Shown here: positions 13,701-21,395 of the stretch, in pieces
Layout: each line of letters starts with the position of its first letter
Numbering within the stretch: position 1 is the first letter of the stretch
Virus record (IMG/VR): IMGVR_UViG_3300020281_000118
Span: 1 to 24,890 of that record
Reading direction: 5' to 3' (one strand)
Source of the DNA: a virus
Length of the DNA stretch: 24,890 nt
Made by a program: the position numbers and the translations under genes
The notes under the pieces: generated by a model
Told to the model about the DNA's origin: nothing
Databases searched by the model: none
Seen by the model: only the letters and a program-made list of their open reading frames with translations

Positions 13701-14071
13701 TGAGTAGAAACAATTTAGAAAGTGGTAATGATCCAGAAAAGCGCAATAAAAGACGTTTTGGTAGTATTTTCGATGCTATAAATGAAAATCTAAAACGTAA
13801 AGATGAAATAAGTTATGCAGCTCAAGAACAGAGAAAAACAGCTAAAGAGTTAGCAGAAAGTTATAAGAGAGGTAGTACAAAGATATCTGATGATGCAACT
13901 GTAGTGGAAGGTTATCAGGATCAGGGATTCACCTTGCCAGGTCAACAAGGTAGATCATTCGGTGGATTGATTGGAACAGGACTTGGAGCTGTAGGTGGTT
14001 TCATAGCAGGGGGACCAGCTGGAGCTTATAAAGGAGCTCAATTAGGAAGCACAGTAGGAAGTTACTTCTAA
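13700..14071 (+). CDS. Glycine-zipper protein
   Basis: A 123-residue protein. The first 75 residues are charged and helical (NENLKRKDEISYAAQEQRK); the end is a classic glycine zipper (GGLIGTGLGAVGGFIAGG, then GAYKGAQLGSTVGSYF). Such ends are found in membrane-inserting or pore-lining phage proteins. It starts within the upstream stop (TGATG). Confidence 0.65.
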   Translation: MSRNNLESGNDPEKRNKRRFGSIFDAINENLKRKDEISYAAQEQRKTAKELAESYKRGSTKISDDATVVEGYQDQGFTLPGQQGRSFGGLIGTGLGAVGGFIAGGPAGAYKGAQLGSTVGSYF

Positions 14072-14116
14072 GTTTGCTACCTATAAAATATTAATCAAAG
14101 GAGTTAATTAAAAGAA

Positions 14117-14563
14117 ATGTTATTACCATTAGTCGCTGGCGGTTTACTTGTAAATGAAATTAGGAAAGCTGGTGAAAGGAAAGAAGTTAATGAATTGATA
14201 AGAAGACAAAAGATGGCTGATAAAATGTTAGGATCTCCTACTGGTGGCTTTGGATATCAGACAGGTTTTGGCCCTGGTATGGAGTTACCTCTTAGTGGTT
14301 ATCAATCTATTCTTAGATATACAGATCAGATGGGTAAGCAGCAAAGAGAAAATATGATCAAAAACTTACTAGCAATAGAACCAATAACAGATAGAGCAAA
14401 AACAAGAGACTTTGAACGTCAGATGGGAGCTGCTAGATTCCGTACTCAACTTGGCACACAGCAGGGACTAACATTACAAGGTCAGGTAGGTGCTCAAAGA
14501 TTAGCACAACAGGGAATGCAGGGAGCAACTCAAGCATTAGCTTCTAATTATCAGTATCAGTAA
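14117..14563 (+). CDS. Gln-rich protein with hydrophobic N-terminus
   Basis: A 148-residue protein. A short hydrophobic start (MLLPLVAGGLLV) is followed by basic helices, a Gly-rich middle (GGFGYQTGFGPG), and a Gln/Ala/Gly-rich C-terminal half (TQQGLTLQGQVGAQRLAQQG). AAAGGAG lies about 13 bases upstream, further than ideal. Probably a virion component by company. Confidence 0.6.
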   Translation: MLLPLVAGGLLVNEIRKAGERKEVNELIRRQKMADKMLGSPTGGFGYQTGFGPGMELPLSGYQSILRYTDQMGKQQRENMIKNLLAIEPITDRAKTRDFERQMGAARFRTQLGTQQGLTLQGQVGAQRLAQQGMQGATQALASNYQYQ

Positions 14564-15064
14564 ATGAGATTTGCTAATGTCAAATTTGGATTTGCAGGGG
14601 CTAAGAAGAATCCTCTTGGAATACCTTTGCCCGAATTAGGAGTATCAGAACTTTTAGGATTACCTAATTTTGGTGACATTAACAAAAGAATTAATGAGTC
14701 TAAAAAGAAAGAAGAAACAGGATCAGGGTTAGGAGATTCTTACAGTAGAGAACAATATAATAGAGACCTTAGAAATATGATGATAACTGGTGGTGCAATA
14801 AGAGAGTATGAAGCTGGAAGAGAAGCAAAAAGAAACATGGCAGCAGCTAAACAGTATTTCCAAATGGCAGGAGCAGCTCAGGAAACTGCTGCAAGAAGAA
14901 GACTGATGGAAGATCAGTTCTCTCCTACTAAGATTTCTCAACAGAGGTTAAGAGCACAAACAGGAGAGGCAGCATTAATGGATGCTATAGCTAGACAGGG
15001 TAATACAGCAGTCAACATCGCCACAGCTGGACTTTCACCTAGAGGTAGAGCTGGTGGTAGATAA
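14564..15064 (+). CDS. Probable virion-associated protein
   Basis: A 166-residue protein whose ATG directly follows the upstream TAA. The N-terminal third is hydrophobic with Pro and Gly (GIPLPELGVSELLGLPNFG). The middle and end are Arg/Ala/Gln-rich helices (EAGREAKRNMAAAKQYF; GAAQETAARRRLMEDQF). No family recognised. Same compositional style as its neighbours. Confidence 0.6.
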   Translation: MRFANVKFGFAGAKKNPLGIPLPELGVSELLGLPNFGDINKRINESKKKEETGSGLGDSYSREQYNRDLRNMMITGGAIREYEAGREAKRNMAAAKQYFQMAGAAQETAARRRLMEDQFSPTKISQQRLRAQTGEAALMDAIARQGNTAVNIATAGLSPRGRAGGR

Positions 15065-15107
15065 GATTTTTTGCACTAAAATTAAATTAATAGATTAGAT
15101 TTTTGTT

Positions 15108-15521
15108 ATGGGAGGAAGACCACCAGCACCAAGAGTTGAATATATACCTGCTCCACCACCACCTGTTACGGTGTCTACACCAACGCAGTCTTTAAGAACA
15201 CAGACTGAATTGACTAAGTTAACTGGTGAGCAGACCAGATTAAATATGGAAACTGGTGCCGAGTTAGATCGTATTAATGAAGAGTTCTACACTGGTCAGG
15301 ATCTGAGAAGATACAGAGCCAGGGGTGCTGAAGAACGTCTACTCTCCGAAACAAAGGGAGAACAGGAAAGAGCAACAACACAGACCAGAGGTCAGGAACA
15401 GAGACTTACTGTTGGTAAGACTGGTGAAGAAACCAGAGCAACTAACTTGCAACAGGAGCAGTTCAGACGCTATAAAGAGAATAGAGATTATCAACAGGCA
15501 CAATCAGCATACAAATCATAA
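15108..15521 (+). CDS. Pro-rich and 11-residue-repeat protein
   Basis: A 137-residue protein. The N-terminus is Pro-rich (RVEYIPAPPPPVTV). Residues about 40-115 carry a repeat with an 11-residue period: G-x-E-x-R blocks at 40, 51, 63, 73, 84, 95 and 106 (GEQTR, AELDR, GQDLR, GAEER, GEQER, GQEQR, GEETR). This hendecad period is typical of a right-handed or straight coiled coil. It is strongly charged, with no hydrophobic segment. The stop overlaps the ATA proposed as the next start. Role unknown; an elongated structural rod is plausible. Confidence 0.65.
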   Translation: MGGRPPAPRVEYIPAPPPPVTVSTPTQSLRTQTELTKLTGEQTRLNMETGAELDRINEEFYTGQDLRRYRARGAEERLLSETKGEQERATTQTRGQEQRLTVGKTGEETRATNLQQEQFRRYKENRDYQQAQSAYKS

Positions 15522-16003
15522 CCGACTGGTTAGATACTTTATCTGATAAAGAAAGAGAAACATATCTAGCTTTTTGTAAACAGACCAGTTCACCAATACA
15601 GATGTATCTTTATGCTCGTTTTTTAGGGTATAAAGGTTCTATAACTGATTGTGATACCTGGTCGAAAAAAGAATTTAAGAAAAGAAACTTTAGCACCATA
15701 CTTGAGATAGAAATAGATTCTATGCAAGTAGATATATCAAAGCTCAGAGAAGCTATAGATCTTGGAGTTGTAAAACAGGATATGGGAGCTGCTCGCATAT
15801 CCATGCTTCAAAAAGAGTTACGGGCACATATAAAACAACTTGCAGATGAAAAACATCTTACAGATAGACAGGGATTGATATTAGCTGGTGCTGATAGATC
15901 ATTAAGAGAAATACTTTTAATCTTCAGAGATGATCCTATAGAAGGTCCATTACAGGAAGCATCAATGGGTGTATGGACAAAGATTCTTCAGGAAGAATCA
16001 TAA
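15518..16003 (+). CDS. Probable terminase small subunit, ATA start
   Basis: A 161-residue protein just before the large terminase gene, the usual place and length for the small subunit, which binds phage DNA to begin packaging. The first ATG in the frame (15602) would cut off a clearly protein-like N-terminus (TDWLDTLSDKERETYLAFCK). The frame is open back to 15485 with no ATG, GTG or TTG. ATA at 15518 overlaps the upstream TAA as ATAA, just where ATGA would be expected. The C-terminal two thirds are helical (LREAIDLGVVKQDMG; KGLIL-like GLILAGADRSLREILLIF). The role comes from context; no helix-turn-helix is clearly visible. Confidence 0.6.
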   Translation: MTDWLDTLSDKERETYLAFCKQTSSPIQMYLYARFLGYKGSITDCDTWSKKEFKKRNFSTILEIEIDSMQVDISKLREAIDLGVVKQDMGAARISMLQKELRAHIKQLADEKHLTDRQGLILAGADRSLREILLIFRDDPIEGPLQEASMGVWTKILQEES

Positions 16004-16027
16004 GCCTTTATAGGTTAGTCTTAGTAC

Positions 16028-17551
16028 ATGGCTGGAACAAGTATCTATTCTGTTTATCGTAGAACTGCCCGTGCAGCTGCTAAACAACAAGTTGTAAAGA
16101 AAACATCTTCAGTTGATGTTGAAAAAGCTAGAACAGATTTTGCATACTTCTGTGATGTTGTAGGGGACAAACCTCCTGCAGAACACATGAAACTGTGGCA
16201 TGAACATTTATATACACATCAAGATAGTGAATGTTTAATTAATATTGCTGGACCAAATGTAGATATACTCGCACCAAGAGGATCAGCTAAATCTACAGTA
16301 TTAGGTTTATTTACAGCCTGGGCTATTGGTGTACATGCACTCAATCGTAAACCATTAAAGATTTTATATATTTCATATACTGTTGATGTTGCCAGACCAA
16401 AGAGTGCAGCAATAAAAAGAATTATTGAAGATAGTAAAATCTATAGAGAAATATTTCCTATGGTAAAAATTGCCAAAGGAATAAACTCTAATGAGTATTG
16501 GAGTATTGATTGGAAGTTTGCAGGTATAAGATCAACTGGTGAAGAAGAATTTAGTTTATGTTGTGCAGGATTAAAAGGTGCTGTTACATCAAAGCGTTCA
16601 CATTTATGTATTATTGATGATGCTATAAAATCAGCTGATGATATTAAGAACAGAGACATTCGTGTAGCTATGGAAGATAACTGGAACTCAGTTATTGTTC
16701 CAACTATGTTTGAAGGTGGTAGAGCTATATGTCTTGGTACAAGATTCAGACATGATGATATACATCAAACTACCTTTATTCCTGACAATGATTGGATACA
16801 GATAATTCAATCAGCAGTAACTGTTGATGAACATGGTGATGAAAAATCATATTGGCCGGAGATGTGGTCACTTGAGTATCTTAATGATCGTAGAAGACAA
16901 TCACCAATAAGTTTTAGTTTTCAATATCAGAATCAGGTAGTAAGAACAAGTGATATGTCTGTTTCACCTGATCTAATTATTAAGGGTCAGATACCAACAC
17001 AGTTTGATTGTCTAGGTGTTGGTGTTGATTTATCAGCTGGTGTCAGAGAAAGAAATGACTATACAGTTTTTGTAATGGGTGGAAGAGTAGGAGACAAAAT
17101 TTATATTATTGACTGTAAACGATTAAGAATAATGGGTAATGTAGAAAAACTGGAAGCCATTATGGAAATGATGATGGAGTGGGGAATAGTTCATAAAGAC
17201 CAAGATAAATACTTTCCAACTGGTAGTACTGTGGACATCTGGTCTGAAGCAGTGGCTTATCAGGCATCATTAGAAGCTGATTTTAAACGTATATGTCTAG
17301 AAGAACAGGGACTTTATAATCTACTCTGGCATCCTGTAAAAGGATTCAGGGGAGATAAAGTTGCTAGGTTCAGAGGAATTATGGGCTTATTTGAGCAACA
17401 TAAGATATTATTTAATAAATATCGCAAATTCCAGGCACTAACTGATGAGATTGTTAATTTCGGAGTTAGTTCCCACGATGATTGTGTTGATGCACTGGTT
17501 TGGTTATGTAATGGATTAATGTCCAGAGGAAAACTAGAGTTAGAGTATTGA
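16028..17551 (+). CDS. terL: Terminase large subunit
   Basis: A 507-residue protein, normal length for the family. The packaging ATPase has a Walker A at residues 81-90 (LAPRGSAKST) and a Walker B at 192-198 (HLCIIDD). The C-terminal RNase H-like nuclease has its first acidic residue in VGVDLSAG (D334) and others in SHDDCVDALVW (D484, D485, D488). It cuts the concatemer and pumps DNA through the portal. It is preceded by the likely small subunit and followed by the portal gene, the usual module. I cannot place it in a subfamily that would tell headful from cohesive-end packaging. Confidence 0.9.
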   Translation: MAGTSIYSVYRRTARAAAKQQVVKKTSSVDVEKARTDFAYFCDVVGDKPPAEHMKLWHEHLYTHQDSECLINIAGPNVDILAPRGSAKSTVLGLFTAWAIGVHALNRKPLKILYISYTVDVARPKSAAIKRIIEDSKIYREIFPMVKIAKGINSNEYWSIDWKFAGIRSTGEEEFSLCCAGLKGAVTSKRSHLCIIDDAIKSADDIKNRDIRVAMEDNWNSVIVPTMFEGGRAICLGTRFRHDDIHQTTFIPDNDWIQIIQSAVTVDEHGDEKSYWPEMWSLEYLNDRRRQSPISFSFQYQNQVVRTSDMSVSPDLIIKGQIPTQFDCLGVGVDLSAGVRERNDYTVFVMGGRVGDKIYIIDCKRLRIMGNVEKLEAIMEMMMEWGIVHKDQDKYFPTGSTVDIWSEAVAYQASLEADFKRICLEEQGLYNLLWHPVKGFRGDKVARFRGIMGLFEQHKILFNKYRKFQALTDEIVNFGVSSHDDCVDALVWLCNGLMSRGKLELEY

Positions 17552-17578
17552 CGAATTAGACTATTAAGAGTATCTAAC

Positions 17579-17767
17579 ATGGTAGCCAATTTTTTCTATA
17601 AAGGTATTGAACTAGAGCAAGACGCTTATGGTTCTGCTATATTCAATCTTCCTGATGAAGTATGTCACGATCTAGGTCTTCAACCTGGAGAACGCTTCGA
17701 TATTGAAGCTGATGACGAAAACATTATCTTTAAACGACAGGCAGCTGGCTATGAGATTGATGCGTAA
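17579..17767 (+). CDS. AbrB/MazE-like small protein
   Basis: A 62-residue protein. Residues 19-53 (SAIFNLPDEVCHDLGLQPG, then ERFDIEADDENIIFKR) match the swapped-hairpin pattern of AbrB, SpoVT and MazE proteins: strand, LP.E, LGL.PG, strand, acidic turn, strand. Such proteins form dimers that bind DNA as transition regulators or antitoxins. No toxin gene is next to it. Its place between terL and the portal gene is odd; it may regulate late genes or have been recruited to a structural task. Confidence 0.65.
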   Translation: MVANFFYKGIELEQDAYGSAIFNLPDEVCHDLGLQPGERFDIEADDENIIFKRQAAGYEIDA

Positions 17768-17789
17768 TAAAATAATAAAAAGTGACTAG

Positions 17790-20036
17790 ATGAATCAAAC
17801 TAACTCTACTTTTGAAGCAATGCTCAAGGCAGCAATAAGTCGTGACTCGACTGGTGCTACCGATACGATGCTTATACATGCTCATCTAGCACAGATGAAG
17901 ATGTTTGGTATTCGTCAGGGTGTTGAGTTTTACCCTGAGCAGGATAACTTTGGGCAACAGAGATATGATTTTATACAACAGGTAATTAAATTTAATCAGC
18001 TTGATGCAAGATTAGATTCTATATGGGATCATTTTTTAGCTTTAGGAAAAGGTTTATTTTATATTCGTCCCACAGAAAAAACATATAGACTTTACTGGTT
18101 TGATAAAAATTCTTACAGGACTTATTATTCACCAGAAGGAGATCTGGAAGAAGTAATAGTTATCTATCCTTATAAAGTTAAATCCAACAGAGGTTTTTCT
18201 GGATCACAGATTGGATTAAATACTGATAAGAGATACATGCGTCTTCGTATTACAGCAGAAACCATTGAAGAAACACATAGTGAACAGGAATTAAGTTTTG
18301 ATAATCCTGCTGAATTTACTACTTTAAATAAAAAGACACTTACAAATACATTACAGTTTATTCCTTGTGTTGAAGTATTTAATAATCCTGATGCTTTTGG
18401 TACAGATGGTAGTGGTGAATTTGATTGGATAGCTAATCAGATTGTTGCTCATGATGAAATGGTTAAGAACATCAGAGCTAACCTTTCATTCTTTGGTAAT
18501 CCAACTTTATTATCTTCACGTCCTAAACAGGACATTGTTGAAAGTGGTAAAGATGCTCCACCACAAAGACCAAGTATATCTAGTCAATCTGGATTTACTT
18601 CTGATTTAAGTACACTTACATCTACATATAAACAAGATCCTGTAACAAGAAATCCTGCCGGATATATTGGTAGTCCAGGATCTGGTATGAGAGTTCCTAG
18701 AGTTATTGCTAATTTAGAACCTTCAGATCGTGTTGGATTTATTACTCCTAATGCAGTAAGTACAGATCAATCTAGATATGTTTCACAGTTAAGAAATGAA
18801 ATACGTTTAGCTTTAGGTGGTATTGATGATATATCAATCAGCAATGTAACTGCTACTGAAATTAAATCTCAGTATGGAAGAGTAAGTGCTACAGCTAGAA
18901 AGAAATGTTTACAGATATATGAGTATGGAATCTGTAAGTGTCTTGAGTTAATGATCTTCCAGGAAGAACAGATATTCCGTAAGACATTGGCACAGGCATC
19001 TGGTATTAAATATCCTGAAGCACCTGTTGAAGAAACTCCTGAAGCTATGGAGAAATTCGAGAAGCAAAAAGCTACATATGAAAAGAAATTACAGAAGGCA
19101 ATTGATATTGCAAGAGAAACAAAAGAAGTACCTCCAGGTGTACTTGGATTAGTTCCAGATGGAGAAAGAACAGTAGCTTGGAGATGGATGGGTCCTGTGT
19201 ATGAAGATACTGCACAGGACAAAGTGCAGCAATCCATATTCTGTAGAAACTTACAAGAATTAGGGGTTGATAGCATAGAAGCACTGAAGTATTTATTCCC
19301 ATCAAAAACTGATGATGAAGTTGCCGGTATGTTATCGGGATTTCCATTCAGAATGGTAGGACAAGTACAAAGGGCTTATTCTCAATTCCTCGATCTAATA
19401 AATCAAGAAATGAGAACACCACATCCGCAGCAACCGGATATTCCAATGGCTGCAGATCCGAGACTTGATCTCACCCCTTTCTTATATAGAACACTCGAAT
19501 CACTCCAGAAGGAAGTAACTTATGCAGGCAGATACCGCAATGCCGACCCAATCGGCACCCCAACCATCAGTGACCCCACAAGCCAGTTACGGGGCACCGG
19601 TACAAACAGCAGCACAGCAGCCAGCGGTGGCGACAACTCCACAGTGGGTAGCACCTCAACAGGCAGCGGTGGCACCAGCACCACAAGTGCAAGCCCAGAT
19701 GGGTACAACGTCAGTCCCATACAGCCCTACACAGTCAAGCCCCCAAGCCAGCCCATCAGCGGAGAATCCTTACAAGGAGGCGTTCAACAGGGTAGTGGGG
19801 CTCCTGAGTTCACCAGTGCAAATCCCCTTCCTGGGTCAACAGTCTCCAGCGACACAAGAGTACGGCCAGGCGAATTACAGTTCCCCTCAAGCTCCCTCTT
19901 ACAACAATCAGGGGATGCAGACATCGCAGCCTTTGAACGGGAGCAACCAGGCATACTCCAACAACTCTTCCCAAACTTCGCAGGCAATCAGCGACCAGCA
20001 ACTCCTAGCAAACGGAGTAAGTCCAGAAAGTCTTGA
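17790..20036 (+). CDS. Portal protein
   Basis: A 748-residue protein. The typical portal core includes an N-terminal region with YDFIQQVIKFNQLDARLD and ALGKGLFYIRP, a Pro/Phe-rich clip area, and the long stem helix ATEIKSQYGRVSATARKKC. It forms the twelve-part ring at one head vertex and passes DNA during packaging and ejection. The last about 170 residues are Ser/Thr/Gly/Pro-rich and low in complexity (STVGSTSTGSGGTSTTSAS) and coincide exactly with the overlap with the next gene (19522-20036). This tail is probably a by-product or an extension fixed by dual coding. Identified by pattern and by its place after terL. Confidence 0.85.
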   Translation: MNQTNSTFEAMLKAAISRDSTGATDTMLIHAHLAQMKMFGIRQGVEFYPEQDNFGQQRYDFIQQVIKFNQLDARLDSIWDHFLALGKGLFYIRPTEKTYRLYWFDKNSYRTYYSPEGDLEEVIVIYPYKVKSNRGFSGSQIGLNTDKRYMRLRITAETIEETHSEQELSFDNPAEFTTLNKKTLTNTLQFIPCVEVFNNPDAFGTDGSGEFDWIANQIVAHDEMVKNIRANLSFFGNPTLLSSRPKQDIVESGKDAPPQRPSISSQSGFTSDLSTLTSTYKQDPVTRNPAGYIGSPGSGMRVPRVIANLEPSDRVGFITPNAVSTDQSRYVSQLRNEIRLALGGIDDISISNVTATEIKSQYGRVSATARKKCLQIYEYGICKCLELMIFQEEQIFRKTLAQASGIKYPEAPVEETPEAMEKFEKQKATYEKKLQKAIDIARETKEVPPGVLGLVPDGERTVAWRWMGPVYEDTAQDKVQQSIFCRNLQELGVDSIEALKYLFPSKTDDEVAGMLSGFPFRMVGQVQRAYSQFLDLINQEMRTPHPQQPDIPMAADPRLDLTPFLYRTLESLQKEVTYAGRYRNADPIGTPTISDPTSQLRGTGTNSSTAASGGDNSTVGSTSTGSGGTSTTSASPDGYNVSPIQPYTVKPPSQPISGESLQGGVQQGSGAPEFTSANPLPGSTVSSDTRVRPGELQFPSSSLLQQSGDADIAAFEREQPGILQQLFPNFAGNQRPATPSKRSKSRKS

Positions 20037-20547
20037 AGTAATTAATCACTTCGGTGCAGATGCTCCAGCAGTTTTAAATAACTATGCAGTACAAGTCGAA
20101 GATGCTTTAATCAATACAAACAATCAGTTACAGGAAGCTGTTGGATTATTAAAAGAAATGTCTGAAGAGCATAAAGCTTATGAGACAATCTTGACTGATC
20201 CAGATGTGTTAGCAGATTATACATGTGAATTCTATGGTCCTAACGGTCCATATCCAGTAGAAGAAGAGCCAGCAGGACAAGTAGTAGGAAATCAAGGTAT
20301 AACACAGCAACAGCAAGCAGCTGCATTACAACAGCAGCAAGCTGCAGCACAGGCACAGGCAGATCCAAGATTTGCACGTCCTCAAATGCCAGTTCCTCCA
20401 CAGCCACAAGCTCCAGAGAACAATGGGGATTTCTGGAATAACTTCGGAGCCTTAACTGATAAGGACCCTGCTAATGCATGGAGATACTTAAATCAGGCAC
20501 AGCAAACACCTGATATCTTCAGAAACAAGATGTTAGTAATGGAATAA
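19522..20547 (+). CDS. Probable scaffold protein, overlapping the portal gene
   Basis: A 341-residue protein in the +1 frame relative to the portal. AAGGAAG stands 6 bases before the ATG, so initiation inside the portal gene is credible. Residues 1-170 are Gln/Pro/Ala/Ser-rich (PQWVAPQQAAVAPAPQ); 175-250 are acidic and helical (NHFGADAPAVLNNYAVQVED; NTNNQLQEAVGLLKEMSEEH); a Gln/Ala linker and a helical C-terminus (DPANAWRYLNQAQQ) follow. An acidic, coiled, low-complexity protein right after the portal is typical of head scaffolds, but no family is recognised and no capsid gene follows in the window. The 511 bases beyond the portal stop are clearly coding. Confidence 0.65.
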   Translation: MQADTAMPTQSAPQPSVTPQASYGAPVQTAAQQPAVATTPQWVAPQQAAVAPAPQVQAQMGTTSVPYSPTQSSPQASPSAENPYKEAFNRVVGLLSSPVQIPFLGQQSPATQEYGQANYSSPQAPSYNNQGMQTSQPLNGSNQAYSNNSSQTSQAISDQQLLANGVSPESLEVINHFGADAPAVLNNYAVQVEDALINTNNQLQEAVGLLKEMSEEHKAYETILTDPDVLADYTCEFYGPNGPYPVEEEPAGQVVGNQGITQQQQAAALQQQQAAAQAQADPRFARPQMPVPPQPQAPENNGDFWNNFGALTDKDPANAWRYLNQAQQTPDIFRNKMLVME

Positions 20548-20576
20548 TTTCTTAGATTTATACAACTTAAAATTAA

Positions 20577-20601
20577 GGGTAGTTAATAGCTACCCTTTTT
20601 T
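20577..20601 (+). terminator. Intrinsic terminator after the scaffold gene
   Basis: GGGTAG (20577-20582), a 7-base loop, CTACCC (20590-20595), then six T. A 6-bp perfect stem plus T-run on the plus strand, 30 bases after the stop at 20547. The next ATG begins directly after the T-run. It probably ends most late transcripts of the packaging module. Confidence 0.8.
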
Positions 20602-20907
20602 ATGGATGTTGGACAGACTGTAGGTGGTATTGGTGGAGGTATAGCCGGTACAGCTTTACTTGGAGCAATAGATGGACCTTTACCTTTTATGGATATTGTA
20701 GGAGCAGGAATTGGTTCAGCAATAGGTCAAGATATTGGAAAAGCTATAGGTGGTAAAGGTAAGAAACAACGTATGGCTGGTGGAATGGACCCTAGATTAC
20801 TTATGATGAATATGCCTATAGTTAATCCAAATACACAGATGATGGCAGGAATGGGAATAGTAGATCCTAATCCATCAAAAGTCTTACAAGAGTATGCTAT
20901 GTACTGA
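20602..20907 (+). CDS. Glycine-zipper protein with Met-rich tail
   Basis: A 101-residue protein. The N-terminal half is a glycine zipper (VGGIGGGIAGTALLGAIDG; VGAGIGSAIGQDIGKAIGG), the tail Met/Asn/Pro-rich (LLMMNMPIVNPNTQMM). It is similar in style to the zipper at the end of the 13700-14071 product. The ATG sits right against the terminator with no room for a ribosome site; an internal ATG at 20773 would lose the zipper. It may be a membrane-inserting virion or lysis protein. Confidence 0.55.
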   Translation: MDVGQTVGGIGGGIAGTALLGAIDGPLPFMDIVGAGIGSAIGQDIGKAIGGKGKKQRMAGGMDPRLLMMNMPIVNPNTQMMAGMGIVDPNPSKVLQEYAMY

Positions 20908-20964
20908 TAAGCTAAGTCAGTTTAAAATGAATGGAGAAGTAAATACTTTTTATTAGATAAGATT

Positions 20965-21393
20965 ATGCCAGGAATGTTTGCACCAGAAAGAAAACCTCCT
21001 ATGGGTACTATGGATGGTGCTATTGCACAAGGAGAGGCAATAAAGAAAGGAGTAAGAATGGCAGGTGAAGCTTTACGCACAGCATTTGGTGGAGGAGCAA
21101 TAACAGGAGAAAGTGCAGATCGTAGACAACCAACAGAACAGATGATGATAGGTAATCCAATGGCACATCCTATGGCTGCTGATTCAGTCAAGATGCCACA
21201 GGATTTACAAGCCGGTTATATGCACATGAATAGATTTGGATCTCCATTACCTATACATGGTTTAGGTACACCTGGTAGAACAAGCATGGCAAACATGATG
21301 CAGGATCAAAACTTTATGGCATATCACAGAGCAATCATTGGTAATCGTAATCCAATGGGTATGTCCAGAATTCCCTTTGGAGCAATCGCTTAA
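20965..21393 (+). CDS. Hypothetical Met/Gly/Pro-rich protein
   Basis: A 142-residue protein. MPGMFAPERKPPMG is followed by a helix (IAQGEAIKKGVRMAGEALR), then a Met- and Pro-rich part (MMIGNPMAHPMAADSVKMP). It shares the Met-rich style with the gene upstream and ends 2 bases before the next ATG. Family unknown. Confidence 0.6.
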   Translation: MPGMFAPERKPPMGTMDGAIAQGEAIKKGVRMAGEALRTAFGGGAITGESADRRQPTEQMMIGNPMAHPMAADSVKMPQDLQAGYMHMNRFGSPLPIHGLGTPGRTSMANMMQDQNFMAYHRAIIGNRNPMGMSRIPFGAIA

Positions 21394-21395
21394 TT

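Noticed and set aside
15325-15546. 73-codon plus-strand frame inside the repeat protein gene
   Set aside because: It is a shifted frame of the 11-residue repeat; the main frame has the clear periodic pattern and the stop/start overlap with the next gene.
18869-19347. Antisense open frames of 135 and 91 codons under the portal gene
   Set aside because: Both are complements of a conserved portal stem region and have no start signals.
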